A model generated the notes under the pieces. The model made no database searches. It saw nothing but the letters and a program-made list of their open reading frames with translations, and had not been told where the DNA came from. From Manihot esculenta (taxonomy: Eukaryota; Streptophyta; Magnoliopsida; Malpighiales; Euphorbiaceae): DNA of 64,000 bases. Location of the stretch: NCBI RefSeq assembly GCF_001659605.2, contig NC_035168.2, positions 15,804,245 to 15,868,244 of the forward strand. Direction: 5' to 3'. Position numbers and translations under genes: made by a program. Below are positions 34,503 through 45,503 of the stretch, one piece after another; position 1 is the first letter of the stretch, and the number at the start of each line of letters is the position of its first letter.

Positions 34503-36416
34503 TCAAAACTTGGAGGTGAACTGGGGCCCTCTATCTGACACTATCGAAACAGGAACCCCATGCAGCCTGACGATCTCATCAACGTACACCTGCGCCAACT
34601 TGTCCACAGAATAGCCACTCCTGACAGGGATGAAGTGAGCAAATTTGGTGAGTCTGTCCACAATCACCCATATGGAGTCCAATCTGTTGGACGCCGCCGG
34701 TAGCCCCACTACGAAGTCCATAGCTATATTTTCCCATTTCCATTCTGGAATAGGTAGCGGGTTAAGCATTCCAGCCGGCTTCTGATGTTCCAGCTTCACC
34801 CTCTGACACACTTCGCAGGCTGACACAAACTGTGCCACTTCTTTCTTCATAGCTGGCCACCAATAAACCTTCTTCAAGTCTTGATACATTTTGGTGGTTC
34901 CGGGGTGAATGCTGTATCTTGCATTATGAGCCTCTCTCATAATGTCTCCCTTTAGCCCTATGTCATCTGGTACACATAGTCTGCTCCCATAGCGGAGGAT
35001 CCCCTTGCTGTCGAATCTGAACTCACTATCATTGTCTGACTGAACAGTCCTGGCAATCCTTACTAATTCCGGGTCCTCATGCTGTTTCTGAGCCACCTGC
35101 TCCAGAAACACGGGTGCCACTCTCATCTGGGCCACCAAGGCACCTGTACCAGATAACTCCATCTGTAGACCTTCCTCAATGAGCTTGTAAAACTCCTTCA
35201 CCACTGGCCTCCTCTCTGCCGATATGTGGGATAAACTGCCGAGTGATTTCCGGCTTAAGGCGTCTGCCACAACGTTCGCCTTACCCGGATGGTACTGAAT
35301 CTTGCAATCATAGTCACTCAGCAGCTCCACCCATCTTCTCTGTCTCAAGTTCAAATCTCTTTGACTCAGGATGTACTGTAGGCTCTTGTGATCCGTGAAG
35401 ATCTCACATTTAACCCCATAGAGGTAGTGCCTCCACATCTTGAGTGCAAAGATTACTGCTGCCATCTCCAGGTCATGTGTGGGGTAATTCAACTCATGCT
35501 TCTTCAGTTGCCTAGAAGCATAAGCAATCACCCTCTCATTCTGCATTAGTACGCAACCCAGTCCCACACGGAACGCATCACAAAAGACTGTAAAGTCTTC
35601 ATCACTGGATGGCAGAGCTAACACTGGTGCTGAAGTCAACCTCTTCTTAAGCTCTTCAAAACTCTCTTCGCACTGGTCAGTCCACACAAACTTCTGATTC
35701 TTCCTGGTTAGTCTGGTCAGAGGAGCTGCAATCTTTGAGAAGTCCTGAACGAACCTCCTGTAGTAACCTGCCAAATCCAAGAAACTTCTAATCTCTGTCA
35801 CTGAAGTGGGTCTAGGCCAGTTAGCCACAGCTTCTACCTTCTTGGGGTCTACCTCTATTCCATTTTCTGACACAACATGCCCCAAGAATGAAATGCTCCT
35901 CAGCCAGAATTCACACTTAGAGAACTTGGCATACAAGCCATGTTCCCTCAAGGTCTGCAGAACCAACCTCGGATGATGGGCATGCTCCTCTGCATTCCTA
36001 GAATACATTAAGATATCATCTATGAAGACAATAACAAAGTGATCCAGGTATTGGCTAAACACTCTGTTCATGAGATCCATGAATACTGCAGGGGCATTGG
36101 TTAACCCGAACGGCATTACAAGGAACTCAAAATGCCCATATCTGGTCCTGAAAGCTGTCTTTGGCACGTCTTCTTCTCTTATCCTCAGCTGATGGTACCC
36201 AGATCTCAGATCTATTTTTGAGAAACAACCCGCTCCGGCTAGCTGGTCGAATAGATCATCGATCCTTGGCAGAGGGTACCTATTCTTGGTAGTGACTTTG
36301 TTCAACTGCCTGTAGTCGATACAAAGTCTAAGGGATCCATCCTTCTTCCTCACAAACAAGACCGGAGCACCCCAAGGTGAGGTACTCTGTCGGATGAAGC
36401 CCTTTTCTACTAGCTC
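34503..36416 (-). pseudogene. Chromovirus B reverse transcriptase, RNase H and integrase N-terminal half
   Basis: The longest open block of B, 618 codons from [20 protein letters not shown] has PFGLTNAPA and [12 protein letters not shown]. RNase H has [30 protein letters not shown] and VADALSRKS. The integrase has [10 protein letters not shown] ... CEVCQRVK (zinc finger), [10 protein letters not shown] and VSDRGPQF. The frame extends upstream to a TAA at about 36417, where the consensus has Gln (KEQLQ). With protease joined to an LTR and gag missing, it cannot act alone. Confidence 0.92.
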
Positions 36417-37106
36417 TTACAATTGCTCTTTCAACTCCTTCAACTCGGCTGGGGCCATCCTATAGGGAGGGATAGAGATCGGTCTAGTTCCAGGCATCAA
36501 CTCTATCTCGAACTCTATCTCCCTAGCAGGTGGTAAACCTGGAAGTTCGTCTGGAAAAACATCTTGAAATTCTCTGACAACTGGCACCGAGGCTGGCTCC
36601 CTGACCTGACTGACTAGCTCTCTCACATGAGCTAAGTACCCCTGACATCCCTTCCTAAGCAACCTACGAGCCTGAAGAGCTGATATCAGACCTCTAGGTG
36701 TGCCCCTCTTGTCTCCTCTGAAGACGACCTCTGACCCGTTCTGATCTCTGAACTTGACTACCTTGTCTCTGCAGTCCAAGGTAGCACCATGGGTAGATAG
36801 CCAATCCATCCCTAGAATGACGTCAAAGTCGGTCAAATCTAGAACCACAAGGTCGGCGGAGAGGCATCTTCCCTCAACAAAAACTGGACTGAACTGGCAG
36901 ACTGACTCTGCCACTGACGGGTCACACTTGGGTCCACTGACCCATAGGGGACACTCTAACCCAGAGACTATCAGACCCAACCTCTCGACGGCTCTCGGAG
37001 TAATAAATGAATGAGATGCACCCGGTTCCATTAATGCATACACATCAGAACACCCAATGATGAGATTACCTGACACCACGGTGTTGGATGTGTTAGCCTC
37101 CTGCTG
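36417..37106 (-). pseudogene. Chromovirus B protease fragment fused to LTR
   Basis: Retropepsin region with [19 protein letters not shown], then YALMEPGASHSFI, where the catalytic Asp of the family (MDPGASHSF in C) is Glu. It continues through [15 protein letters not shown] and [13 protein letters not shown] to KELKEQL and a stop. Upstream of TQQEAN the reading leaves coding sequence and enters LTR sequence of the same element, the deletion junction. The few residues before it are LTR-derived, so the apparent start is meaningless. Confidence 0.9.
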
Positions 37107-37676
37107 AGTTCCCTTGAACCTCAAGGCTCCAAAACTTTGCTCAAAGCTTGAAAATCTTCAAAACAAAGTAAAAACTCATGAAAATCGAGTAAGATTGGAA
37201 GGAAAGAACTCAAGATTGGAAGGAAAGAACTCAAGATCGGTGAGGGACGGCGGAGAGCTCACCTTGGCCGAAAATGGGGAAAAAGCTCGCCCATTTTCGG
37301 CTAAGGGACCCTTTTATAGTGGCTGGCCAGGCCACGTTCGGGGGCCGAACGTGCCTCCGCATGCATGCCATGTTCGGCGGCCGAACTTGAGGTTCGGCGG
37401 CCGAACCTGGACTTCCCTCACTTATGCTTTCGGGGGCCTAAAAGCGCTCCCGAAGGCATGCATGTTTGGCGGCCGAACTTGAGGTTCGGCGGCCGAACCT
37501 GAGTTTTCCTCCAAGGTTGTTTTTATGCAAAAAAACTCATTTCCATTTTACTTAAAACCATGAAATACCTTAAAACATTTTATGAAAACATGATTCTACC
37601 CTACTATAGACTTCCGACATCCGAGATCCCACCGGACGGTAGGAATTCCGATACCGGAGTCTAGCCGGGTATTACA
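37107..37676 (-). repeat. Chromovirus B right LTR, truncated
   Basis: Matches 33024-33575 of the left LTR ('gagttcccttgaacctcaa' onward). It contains a 20-bp tandem duplication (aagattggaaggaaagaact, twice) absent from the left LTR. It ends GGGTATTACA followed by GTTTT. Confidence 0.93.
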
Positions 37677-37888
37677 GTTTTTATTTTCTCACCTCTTGTG
37701 TAGTATGTTACAGAGTTTATATAGTACATAATATGAACAATTAGACCTTTGATTGTGCCCTCAATTATGTCCTAGAATCATGCTATGCTAAACATGGTAA
37801 GATTTGATCACTGATTGATTTACAATCATGACAGAGGATCACTGATTGATTTACAATCATGGCAGAGGATTCTTTCCAACACTCCCCC

Positions 37889-38147
37889 TCAAGTTGGTTC
37901 ATGTGGATCTAGCATACCCAACTTGCCCAAAACCTCATGGAATATTCATCCAGCTACTGCTTTGGTTAGGATGTCCACCCATTGATCCTCTGATCGAACA
38001 AACGGTAAAGATATCAGACCACTATCCAACTTTTCTTTGATGAAATGTCGGTCTATTTCAACATGTTTTGTTCGATCATGCTGAACTGGATTTTTAGAAA
38101 TGCTTATTGCCGCCTTGTTGTCACAACGGAGTTCAGCTGCATCCTTT
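37889..38147 (-). pseudogene. Copia RNase H C-terminus (pol 3' end)
   Basis: Reads [38 protein letters not shown] and [11 protein letters not shown] on the minus strand, the standard end of copia RNase H. It continues in frame from 47649, on the other side of chromovirus C. A TGA interrupts after KAVAG. The usual tail then reads IFHEVLGKLGMLDPHEPT and ends at TGA 37889-37891, next to the polypurine tract. The split falls exactly at the CCTTT target duplication. Confidence 0.9.
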
Positions 38148-40297
38148 TGTAACGACCCCAAAATGGACCGTCACCGGCGCTAGGATTCAGGTTGGCTTAA
38201 GGCCGCCAGAACCCGTAGCAAGCCTGCTATACTCTCTGTGTACCTGTAAACCTCATACATGATCATACATTTTATGTGAAAATAAAACTCTTTTCTGAAC
38301 CAAGGCTTAACCTGTGCATGCACTATCTCTGTACTCTGTACTCATGTACTCTGTACTCTGTATCCCTGACTAGAGCTTGCTCTAGATGGGTTAACTCATA
38401 TCTGTTAAGCCTGGTTTTCACATACAGGAAAACATATATACATATACAGATCATGTATAAAACATACATTACTAGGTCAAGCAACAACTATTACATCTCT
38501 TTAATATTACATGTCCACTCTAAGCTATTACAGATCTCTTTACTCTTCCTGTACTCTGCTGGACTGTCCCTGTACAGTACTCTGAACCTGCAAAACTGGG
38601 GTTAAGGGAGTGGGATGAGCTCTATAGCCCAGTGAGTAGAACAGTAAAACATCTCAGTAAAATATGATCTCATGGAATGCACCATATCACAGACAAGCCA
38701 CATCAAGAGTAAACCTGTCACCACATAGTCCCAGTAACTCTGTGCCAGGGCGTAGAATCGAGCACCTGGTCTTCCTGTCATATATGTATATGTGTATATA
38801 ACACCTGTGTACTTACCATTGCCAGGGCGTAGTCAAAGGCTCCTGGACTTTGCTATATACCTGCCAGGGCGTAGTTAAAGGCTCCTGGACTTTGCTATAC
38901 GTGCCAGGGCGTAGTCAAAGGCTCCTGGTCTTCCTGTCTGTGACTATTGGATCATTCAGCATTTACTCACATCATCAAATAACAATGCAATGCAACATAT
39001 TCGTGTATACTAATGCAATCAACCTATGGCATAATCATGATGCATGAGATATGCTAAAAGCAGTTTGTGGTTCACTTAAAAATCATCAGTCTTAAGTTAG
39101 TTCCACTCACCTCTGGCTATCTGGACTGACTGACTCTGCAGGCTCTGAAACTCTGGAGCAGTACTCACTGCTGCTCTCTCTGGTTCCTCTGGTCTGTACC
39201 TATACAGATGGACTCAAATGAGGGACCAAACTAACTTATCAATACCTCTATTAAACTCCCAAAGAATCCCCTGAAACTCACTTAACTAGCCATGCAAAGC
39301 ATGCAAAAGAAGCTGGACAGAACACTTTCGGCGGCAGGTTCGGCGGCCGAATGTCCTCTCCAGAGACGAAACTCAAGCACCTTCGGCGGCACCTTCGGTG
39401 GCCGAATCCCCCAAACAGAGCCGAACATGCAAAAACACTCGGGGCAAGCTGTGGCAGCCTAAGCTACCATGCAAGAGGTTCGGCGGCCGAATGAACTTTC
39501 GGCTGCCGAACCTGAGTTCATCCGGAACTCAGTTTCAACGGCAAACCATCTCCTTCTTTCCTTCAACTTCTCAAACCATGCAAACTTCACCTCCTCAACA
39601 TACATATACTCATGTATATGATCACAGGGGTCCAAAACTAGCTAATAACCCCAAACAACAAAACAAACATACATAAAAACATGTAACCATGCATAATTCT
39701 TTAAAACTACCATTAATACCCTTTATCCCCATAAACTCAGAAACATATACACATGTTCAAGTGCATCACTTACCTCCTGTAGCAAGAAGCTAAACACTCT
39801 GAACAAGGGAAAACGGATCACCTCTTCTCACACTCTCAAACTCTCTCAAACTCACTTTTTGCTTCAAACCCTTCAAAACTTGGTGAATGAGCAAACTCCT
39901 GCATGAGCTGCTCAAAACACTTGCAGATGAGTCATAGAAGACGTGGCTAATTCATGGCAAGAATCTGAGGCCAACATCTGTCAAAAGCCATGACTCAGCT
40001 TGGCTGGCCAACTCATCGTCGGCTGCCCAATGACATGCAAGACCATGCAACATTCGGGGGCCGAACTTCCCTTCGGAAGCCAAACACTTTCGGCGGCCGA
40101 ACTTACCTTCGGCGGCCGAACTTGGCTCAACTGCCTTCGGTCATTTCAACTCAAAACTCACTTCCCTTAACCTTAAAACATTTAAACACCTCATAATCCG
40201 TAATAACACATAACTCCTACCCTTAGATAGAATCCCAACACCCCAGATTCCGCCAGATAATAGGAATTCCGGTGCCGGATTCGAGCCGGGTATTACA
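38148..40297 (-). repeat. Chromovirus C left (3') LTR
   Basis: Begins TGTAACGACC and ends GGGTATTACA. It contains three or four 'gccagggcgtagtcaaagg' type modules at 38740-38935 and palindromic ttcggcggccgaa motifs at about 39337, 39479, 40088 and 40110. No gene. Confidence 0.96.
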
Positions 40298-40372
40298 TTC
40301 TCCCCTCCTTAAGAACATTCGTCCTCGGATGTTCCTAAAACACAAAATAAAAACACAAGGAAGAAACTAACC

Positions 40373-43111
40373 TCAAAACAAATATGGATACTGCTGGAGC
40401 ATAGACTCCCGCGTCTCCCATGTGCACTCTTCTAGATTATGGTGGTTCCATAGAACTTTCACCATCGGAATCTCCTTGTTCCTTAGCTGTCTGATCTGCG
40501 TGTCCAGAATCCGCACTGGCTGCTCTATATAGGTGAGATCCGTATGAATCTCCACCTCAGGCTCACTCAGAACCTGATTCGGATCTGACACAAACTGTCG
40601 TAGCATAGAAACATGAAATACCGGGTGAATCCTCTCCATAGAAACAGGTAAATCCAGCTTATACGACATATTTCCGATCCTCTGCAACACCTCAAAGGGT
40701 CCAATGTACCGTGGAGCCAATTTACCTTTCTTCCCAAAACGAACCACTCCTTTCAGTGGAGACACTTTCAGCAATACCCAATTACCCTCCTGAAACTCTA
40801 ACTGCTTTCTACGAACGTCTGCATAACTTTTCTGTCTACTCTGAGCTGTTCTGATTCTCTCTCTGATCATGGGCACCATTCTACTAGTAATGTCTACTAA
40901 CTCTGGCCCTGCAAGAGCCTTCTCTCCTACCTCTTCCCAGCAAACAGGGGATCTGCACTTCCTCCCATACAAAGCTTCATAAGGAGCCATCCCGATGCTC
41001 GCATGATGGCTGTTATTGTAGGCAAACTCCACCAAAGGTAGATGCTGCCTCCAAGAACCGCCAAAGTCTAACACACATAGACGAAGCATATCCTCTATGG
41101 TCTGGATGGTCCTTTCTGACTGTCCATCAGTCTGTGGGTGGAAAGCAGTACTAAAATCCAATCTTGTGCCCATTGCACTTTGCAGACTCCGCCAAAAGCG
41201 GGAGGTAAACTGAGGTCCTCTGTCTAAAACTATAGACACTGGGACTCCATGTAATCTCACTATCTCATCCAGATAGACCTGTGCCAGCTTATCCACAGAA
41301 TAGTTACTCCGTACTGGAAGAAAATGAGCAGATTTCGTGAGTCTGTCCACAATCACCCATATCGAGTCTATCCTGTTGGACGCTACTGGTAAACCCACTA
41401 CAAAATCCATGGCTATGTTCTCCCATTTCCACTCTGGAATCGGTAATGGGTTAAGCATTCCGGCTGGTTTCTGATGCTCTAATTTCACCCTCTGACAAAC
41501 CTCACAGGCTGTCACGAATTGCGCCACTTCTTTCTTCATGGCTGGCCACCAATAGACCCTTTTCAGATCCTGATACATCTTGGTGGTTCCTGGGTGAACA
41601 CTATACCTTGCATTATGAGCTTCCCTCATAATGTCTTCCTTCACACTGCCTCTATCTGGTACACAAAGTCGATTCCCATAGCGAAGGATCCCTTTGCTGT
41701 CAAATCTGAACTCTGCATTATTGCCTGACTGAACAGTCCTGGCAATTTTCATCAACTCAGGGTCCTCATGCTGTCTCTGAGCTATCTGCTCCAGAAACAC
41801 AGGTGTCACTCTCATCTGTGCTATCAACGCACCTGTACCAGACAACTCTAGCTGTAATCCCTCGTCAAAGAGCTTATAAAGCTCCATCACAACTGGTCTC
41901 CGCTCTGCTGCTATATGGAACAAACTGCCTAGTGACTTCCGGCTTAGGGCGTCTGCGACAACATTCGCCTTACCCGGATGATACTGGATCTTACAATCAT
42001 AATCACTGAGCAATTCTACCCACCTTCTCTGCCGCAAATTCAGCTCTCTCTGACTTAAGATGTACTGTAAACTCTTGTGATCAGTGAAGATCTCGCATTT
42101 AACCCCGTAGAGGTAATGCCGCCACATCTTAAGTGCAAAGATAACTGCTGCCATCTCTAGGTCATGGGTGGGGTAATTCAACTCGTGCTTCTTTAACTGT
42201 CTGGAAGCATAAGCAATCACCCTATCCTGCTGCATCAGAACATAACCCAATCCCACTCGAGACGCATCACAGAACACTGTGAACTCTTTGTCACTAACAG
42301 GCAGAGCTAACACTGGTGCTGTAGTCAATCTCCTCTTGAGCTCCTCAAAGCTCTCTTCACACTGGTCTGACCAGATAAACTTCTGGTTCTTCTGAGTCAA
42401 TTTAGTCATAGGAGCTGCTATTTTCGAGAAGTCCTGTACGAACCTCCTGTAGTAACCTGCCAGTCCCAAAAAGCTTTTAATCTCAGTCACTGTAGTGGGT
42501 CTGGGCCAGTTAGCTACAGCCTCTATCTTCTTGGGGTCTACCTCCATACCCTCTGCTGATACCACATGTCCCAAGAAGGCAATGCTCCGTAACCAAAACT
42601 CACACTTCGAGAACTTGGCATATAAACCATGCTCTCTCAGTGTCTGCATAACGATCCTCAGATGCTGGGCATGCTCCTCTGCATCTCTGGAATACACTAA
42701 GATATCATCGATAAACACAATGACAAAGTGATCCAGAAACTCACTGAATACCCTGTTCATGAGATCCATAAATGCTGCAGGGGCGTTAGTCAACCCGAAC
42801 GGCATCACTAAGAACTCATAATGCCCATATCTGGTCCGAAAAGCTGTCTTAGGCACATCTGCCTCTCTGACTCGTAACTGATGATACCCGGATCTCAGAT
42901 CTATTTTCGAGAAACAACCTGCTCCAGCTAGCTGGTCAAATAGATCATCAATCCGAGGTAAGGGATACCTATTCTTGATAGTGACCTTGTTCAACTGTCT
43001 GTAGTCGATACAAAGTCTAAGGGATCCATCCTTCTTTCTGACAAAGAGCACTGGAGCACCCCAAGGTGAGGTACTAGGGCGGATGAAACCCTTATCTACC
43101 AAGTCCTGCAA
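40373..43111 (-). CDS. Chromovirus C RT-RNase H-integrase-chromodomain (open 912 codons)
   Basis: The longest intact reading frame in the window. RT is at residues 1-190 (catalytic FIDD 133-136). RNase H is at about 277-391 (D282, E319, D344, D387). The integrase has an HHCC finger (H499, H506, C536, C539), a D569/D630/E666 core and a GPF motif at 804-806. A chromodomain-like tail (861-909) would steer insertion to particular chromatin, as known for chromoviruses. It is part of a polyprotein and has no start codon of its own. A TAG (CAG-to-TAG) at 43112-43114 separates it from the protease, so without readthrough it is not made. The catalytic motifs look complete. Confidence 0.9.
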   Translation of the reverse strand: MQDLVDKGFIRPSTSPWGAPVLFVRKKDGSLRLCIDYRQLNKVTIKNRYPLPRIDDLFDQLAGAGCFSKIDLRSGYHQLRVREADVPKTAFRTRYGHYEFLVMPFGLTNAPAAFMDLMNRVFSEFLDHFVIVFIDDILVYSRDAEEHAQHLRIVMQTLREHGLYAKFSKCEFWLRSIAFLGHVVSAEGMEVDPKKIEAVANWPRPTTVTEIKSFLGLAGYYRRFVQDFSKIAAPMTKLTQKNQKFIWSDQCEESFEELKRRLTTAPVLALPVSDKEFTVFCDASRVGLGYVLMQQDRVIAYASRQLKKHELNYPTHDLEMAAVIFALKMWRHYLYGVKCEIFTDHKSLQYILSQRELNLRQRRWVELLSDYDCKIQYHPGKANVVADALSRKSLGSLFHIAAERRPVVMELYKLFDEGLQLELSGTGALIAQMRVTPVFLEQIAQRQHEDPELMKIARTVQSGNNAEFRFDSKGILRYGNRLCVPDRGSVKEDIMREAHNARYSVHPGTTKMYQDLKRVYWWPAMKKEVAQFVTACEVCQRVKLEHQKPAGMLNPLPIPEWKWENIAMDFVVGLPVASNRIDSIWVIVDRLTKSAHFLPVRSNYSVDKLAQVYLDEIVRLHGVPVSIVLDRGPQFTSRFWRSLQSAMGTRLDFSTAFHPQTDGQSERTIQTIEDMLRLCVLDFGGSWRQHLPLVEFAYNNSHHASIGMAPYEALYGRKCRSPVCWEEVGEKALAGPELVDITSRMVPMIRERIRTAQSRQKSYADVRRKQLEFQEGNWVLLKVSPLKGVVRFGKKGKLAPRYIGPFEVLQRIGNMSYKLDLPVSMERIHPVFHVSMLRQFVSDPNQVLSEPEVEIHTDLTYIEQPVRILDTQIRQLRNKEIPMVKVLWNHHNLEECTWETRESMLQQYPYLF

Positions 43112-43903
43112 CTATGCTTTCAACTCTGTTAACTCAGCTGGTGCCATCCTGTAGGGAGGAATAGAGATAGGTCTGATACCTGGCAGTAATTCAATTTTAA
43201 ACCCTATCTCCCTATCAGGTGGTAGTCCTGGCAAATCGTCTGGGAACACATCGAGAAATTCTCGGACTACTGGTACTGTGGCTGGTTCCCTAACCTGACT
43301 GTCTAGCTCTCTCACATGAGCTAGAAACCCCTGACAACCCCTCCTAAGCAAACGACGAGCCTGAAGGGCTGAAATCATACCTCTGGGTGTACCTCTCCTG
43401 TCTCCTCTGAAGACACACTCTGACCCATCCTGGTCTCTGAGACTCACTAGCTTCTCTCGACAGTCCAACGTAGCACTATATGCAGATAGCCAATCCATCC
43501 CTAGAATGACATCAAAATCTGTCAAGTCTAGAACCACAAGGTCAACTGGAAGGCATCTACCCTCTATAAACACTGGACTGAAACGACAGACTGACACTGC
43601 CACTGATGGGTCACATCTAGGTCCACTGACCCAGAGAGGATACTCTAACTCAGAACTGATCAAACCCAATCGCTCTATGGCTCTCGAAGCAATAAAGGAA
43701 TGAGAAGCACCGGGGTCCATCAAAGCATACACATCTGAACACCCAATGATGAGCTTACCTGACACCACTGTGTTCGACATGTTAGCCTCCTCCTGTGTCA
43801 CTGTGAAAATCCGTGCTGGGGCTACCGGATTTCCACCTCGGGAACCTGCTGCTGAAGTAGAGGCTACCCCTCTACCTCTACCTCTGCCACTAGTCTGAGG
43901 CAT
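43112..43903 (-). pseudogene. Chromovirus C protease and RT leader
   Basis: Retropepsin with [20 protein letters not shown] (catalytic Asp present), [15 protein letters not shown] and [13 protein letters not shown], then the linker [23 protein letters not shown] before a TAG where element A has Gln. It is also cut off upstream by a stop at about 43934, where A reads SVAQP and C reads SVV-stop-P. Both changes look like C-to-T at CAG. Confidence 0.88.
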
Positions 43904-43974
43904 GACTGGAGCTGCTGGCCGTACAACTGGCTATACCACACTGCCTGAACTCATCTGCTGGGATGGTGCAAAAG

Positions 43975-45279
43975 TCATCTGCGGACAATCCCGAGCAATA
44001 TGCCCTTCTTGTCCACATCGAAAACAAGCTGTAGATCCCAACCGACAACTCCTCCATGTGGTTTTCCGCATCGTCTGCAGACTGGAGCTGTGCCAGAGCT
44101 TGAGCCACTACCTATTCCCAGACCTGACTTGACTTTACTCCAGAACCCTTTCCTTGTTCCTCTCGCTCTATCCCATCTCTTACTGCCTGTAGAACCTGAA
44201 CTGGGGGCCTTAGAACCCGAAGCTTGTGCCCTTGACTGTTTCTGAATATTGGCACTAGCTTCCATTTTCCTGGCTGCGTCCACTATCGAATGAAAATTCT
44301 CCTTCTCAGCTAGAAGGATCAAAGAAGAATACCTGGGATGAAGTCTCATAGTATATCTTCTTGCTTTCTTCTGATCAGTATCATAGGCTTGACCCACGTA
44401 CTGTAGCAGATCCAGGAACTTATCTGTGAATTCATCAACACTCATCTCGTCTGTCTGTCTCAACTGTTCAAATTCAATTACTTTCATCTCCCTCGAACTG
44501 TCAGGAAAAGCCCACCCTGCAAACTCATTGGCGAACTCTCCCCATGACATGCTGTCCATTCTAGGCTCCACATAATTCTTAAACCATTCTCTGGCTTTCT
44601 TGCATTTTATTGTGAAACCTGCCATCTCAATGGCTCTCCTATCATCTGCTCCCAATTCACCGGTGATCATCCTAACTGCTCTGAGGTAATCAAATGGATC
44701 ATCTCCCGTATTGTATTTAGGAGCATCCAATTTCAAGTACTCCGTCATTTGGACTTTACCTCCAGATGAGCTAGGTTCATGTCTGTCAACAACAGGGGCT
44801 ACTGGTTCTGGTGGTGGTACTGGGTCATTTGGCTCTAGGTGTGCTGCACTTGGATGGGTAGGGGAAGATGGATACATCGGATATGGTGGATAGTAAGGAT
44901 AAGGCATATAAGGCATATAAGGAGGATATGGCACAAAACTCGAGTACTCCGACATACCTCCCATCGGATACTCTGGATAGCCAAAACCTGAGGTCTGAGC
45001 ACCTCCCTGCGACTCTCCCATACCTTCCTCAAAACTGCCTATACCCATGCTGTCATCTCTAGACTGATCAATCTCCATAGCTTCCCTCCTTTCCTCTGAT
45101 CTTCCTCCCCTAGCTGTTCCTCTTCTGCTCTCGTCGACAGACCTTCTAGGGTCTATTGACATGCCTTCCCTGCTAGATTTCTGAGACCTTGCCCTTGGCA
45201 ATGCAGGAGGACGAGCAGCTGGTCTCTCACTCTCTGGTGGGACTCCAGTCAATCGAGCTGATCGACGAGTTCCTCGCAT
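43975..45279 (-). pseudogene. Chromovirus C gag, frameshifted in the zinc knuckle
   Basis: The start chosen is the ATG at 45279 (MRGTRRSARLTGVPP), shared with element A. The sequence then has a Pro/Tyr-rich stretch (YPPYPMYPSSP), the gag core (YLKLDAPKYNTGDDPFDYLR ... REWFKNYVEPRMDSMSWGEF ... FEQLRQTDEMSVDEFTDKFL) and the first knuckle CRRCGKPHGGV. One extra base near 44058 then shifts the frame. In the other frame the second knuckle [15 protein letters not shown] is still readable. Without correction the particle protein loses its knuckle and pol is out of frame. Confidence 0.92.
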
Positions 45280-45487
45280 CTTACTCTCTGGAAACACAAC
45301 ATATAACATACCACTTTAGCACATAAACATCACATATCAAACATACACATACAATACTCATGGCATATCATAGCAGATAGGACTCAAGACCCTATCCTAG
45401 TGGACATGATATTTCCTATTGTGCTTGACCACTTCTAACCTGTCTGAGCCCAACACTGTCTCTATAGGTCCGATCATGTGAACCTAG

Positions 45488-45500
45488 GGCTCTGATACCA
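45488..45500 (-). other. Primer-binding site of chromovirus C
   Basis: Minus strand reads TGGTATCAGAGCC, three bases inside the 5' LTR, complementary to the 3' end of initiator tRNA-Met. Intact, unlike the site of element A. Confidence 0.88.
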
Positions 45501-45503
45501 ATC

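Larger units (their letters stand above)
31251..37676 (-). mobile_element. Chromovirus B (Tekay/Del-type), internally deleted
   Basis: Inserted in the copia left LTR with a perfect duplication GTTTT (31246-31250 and 37677-37681). The left LTR is complete (31251-33575, 2325 bp). The right LTR keeps only its last ~570 bp (37107-37676), fused directly to the protease region at about 37106, so gag, the primer site and ~1.75 kb of LTR are gone. LTR comparison over the shared part shows about six substitutions plus a 20-bp duplication at about 37192-37231. Confidence 0.95.
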
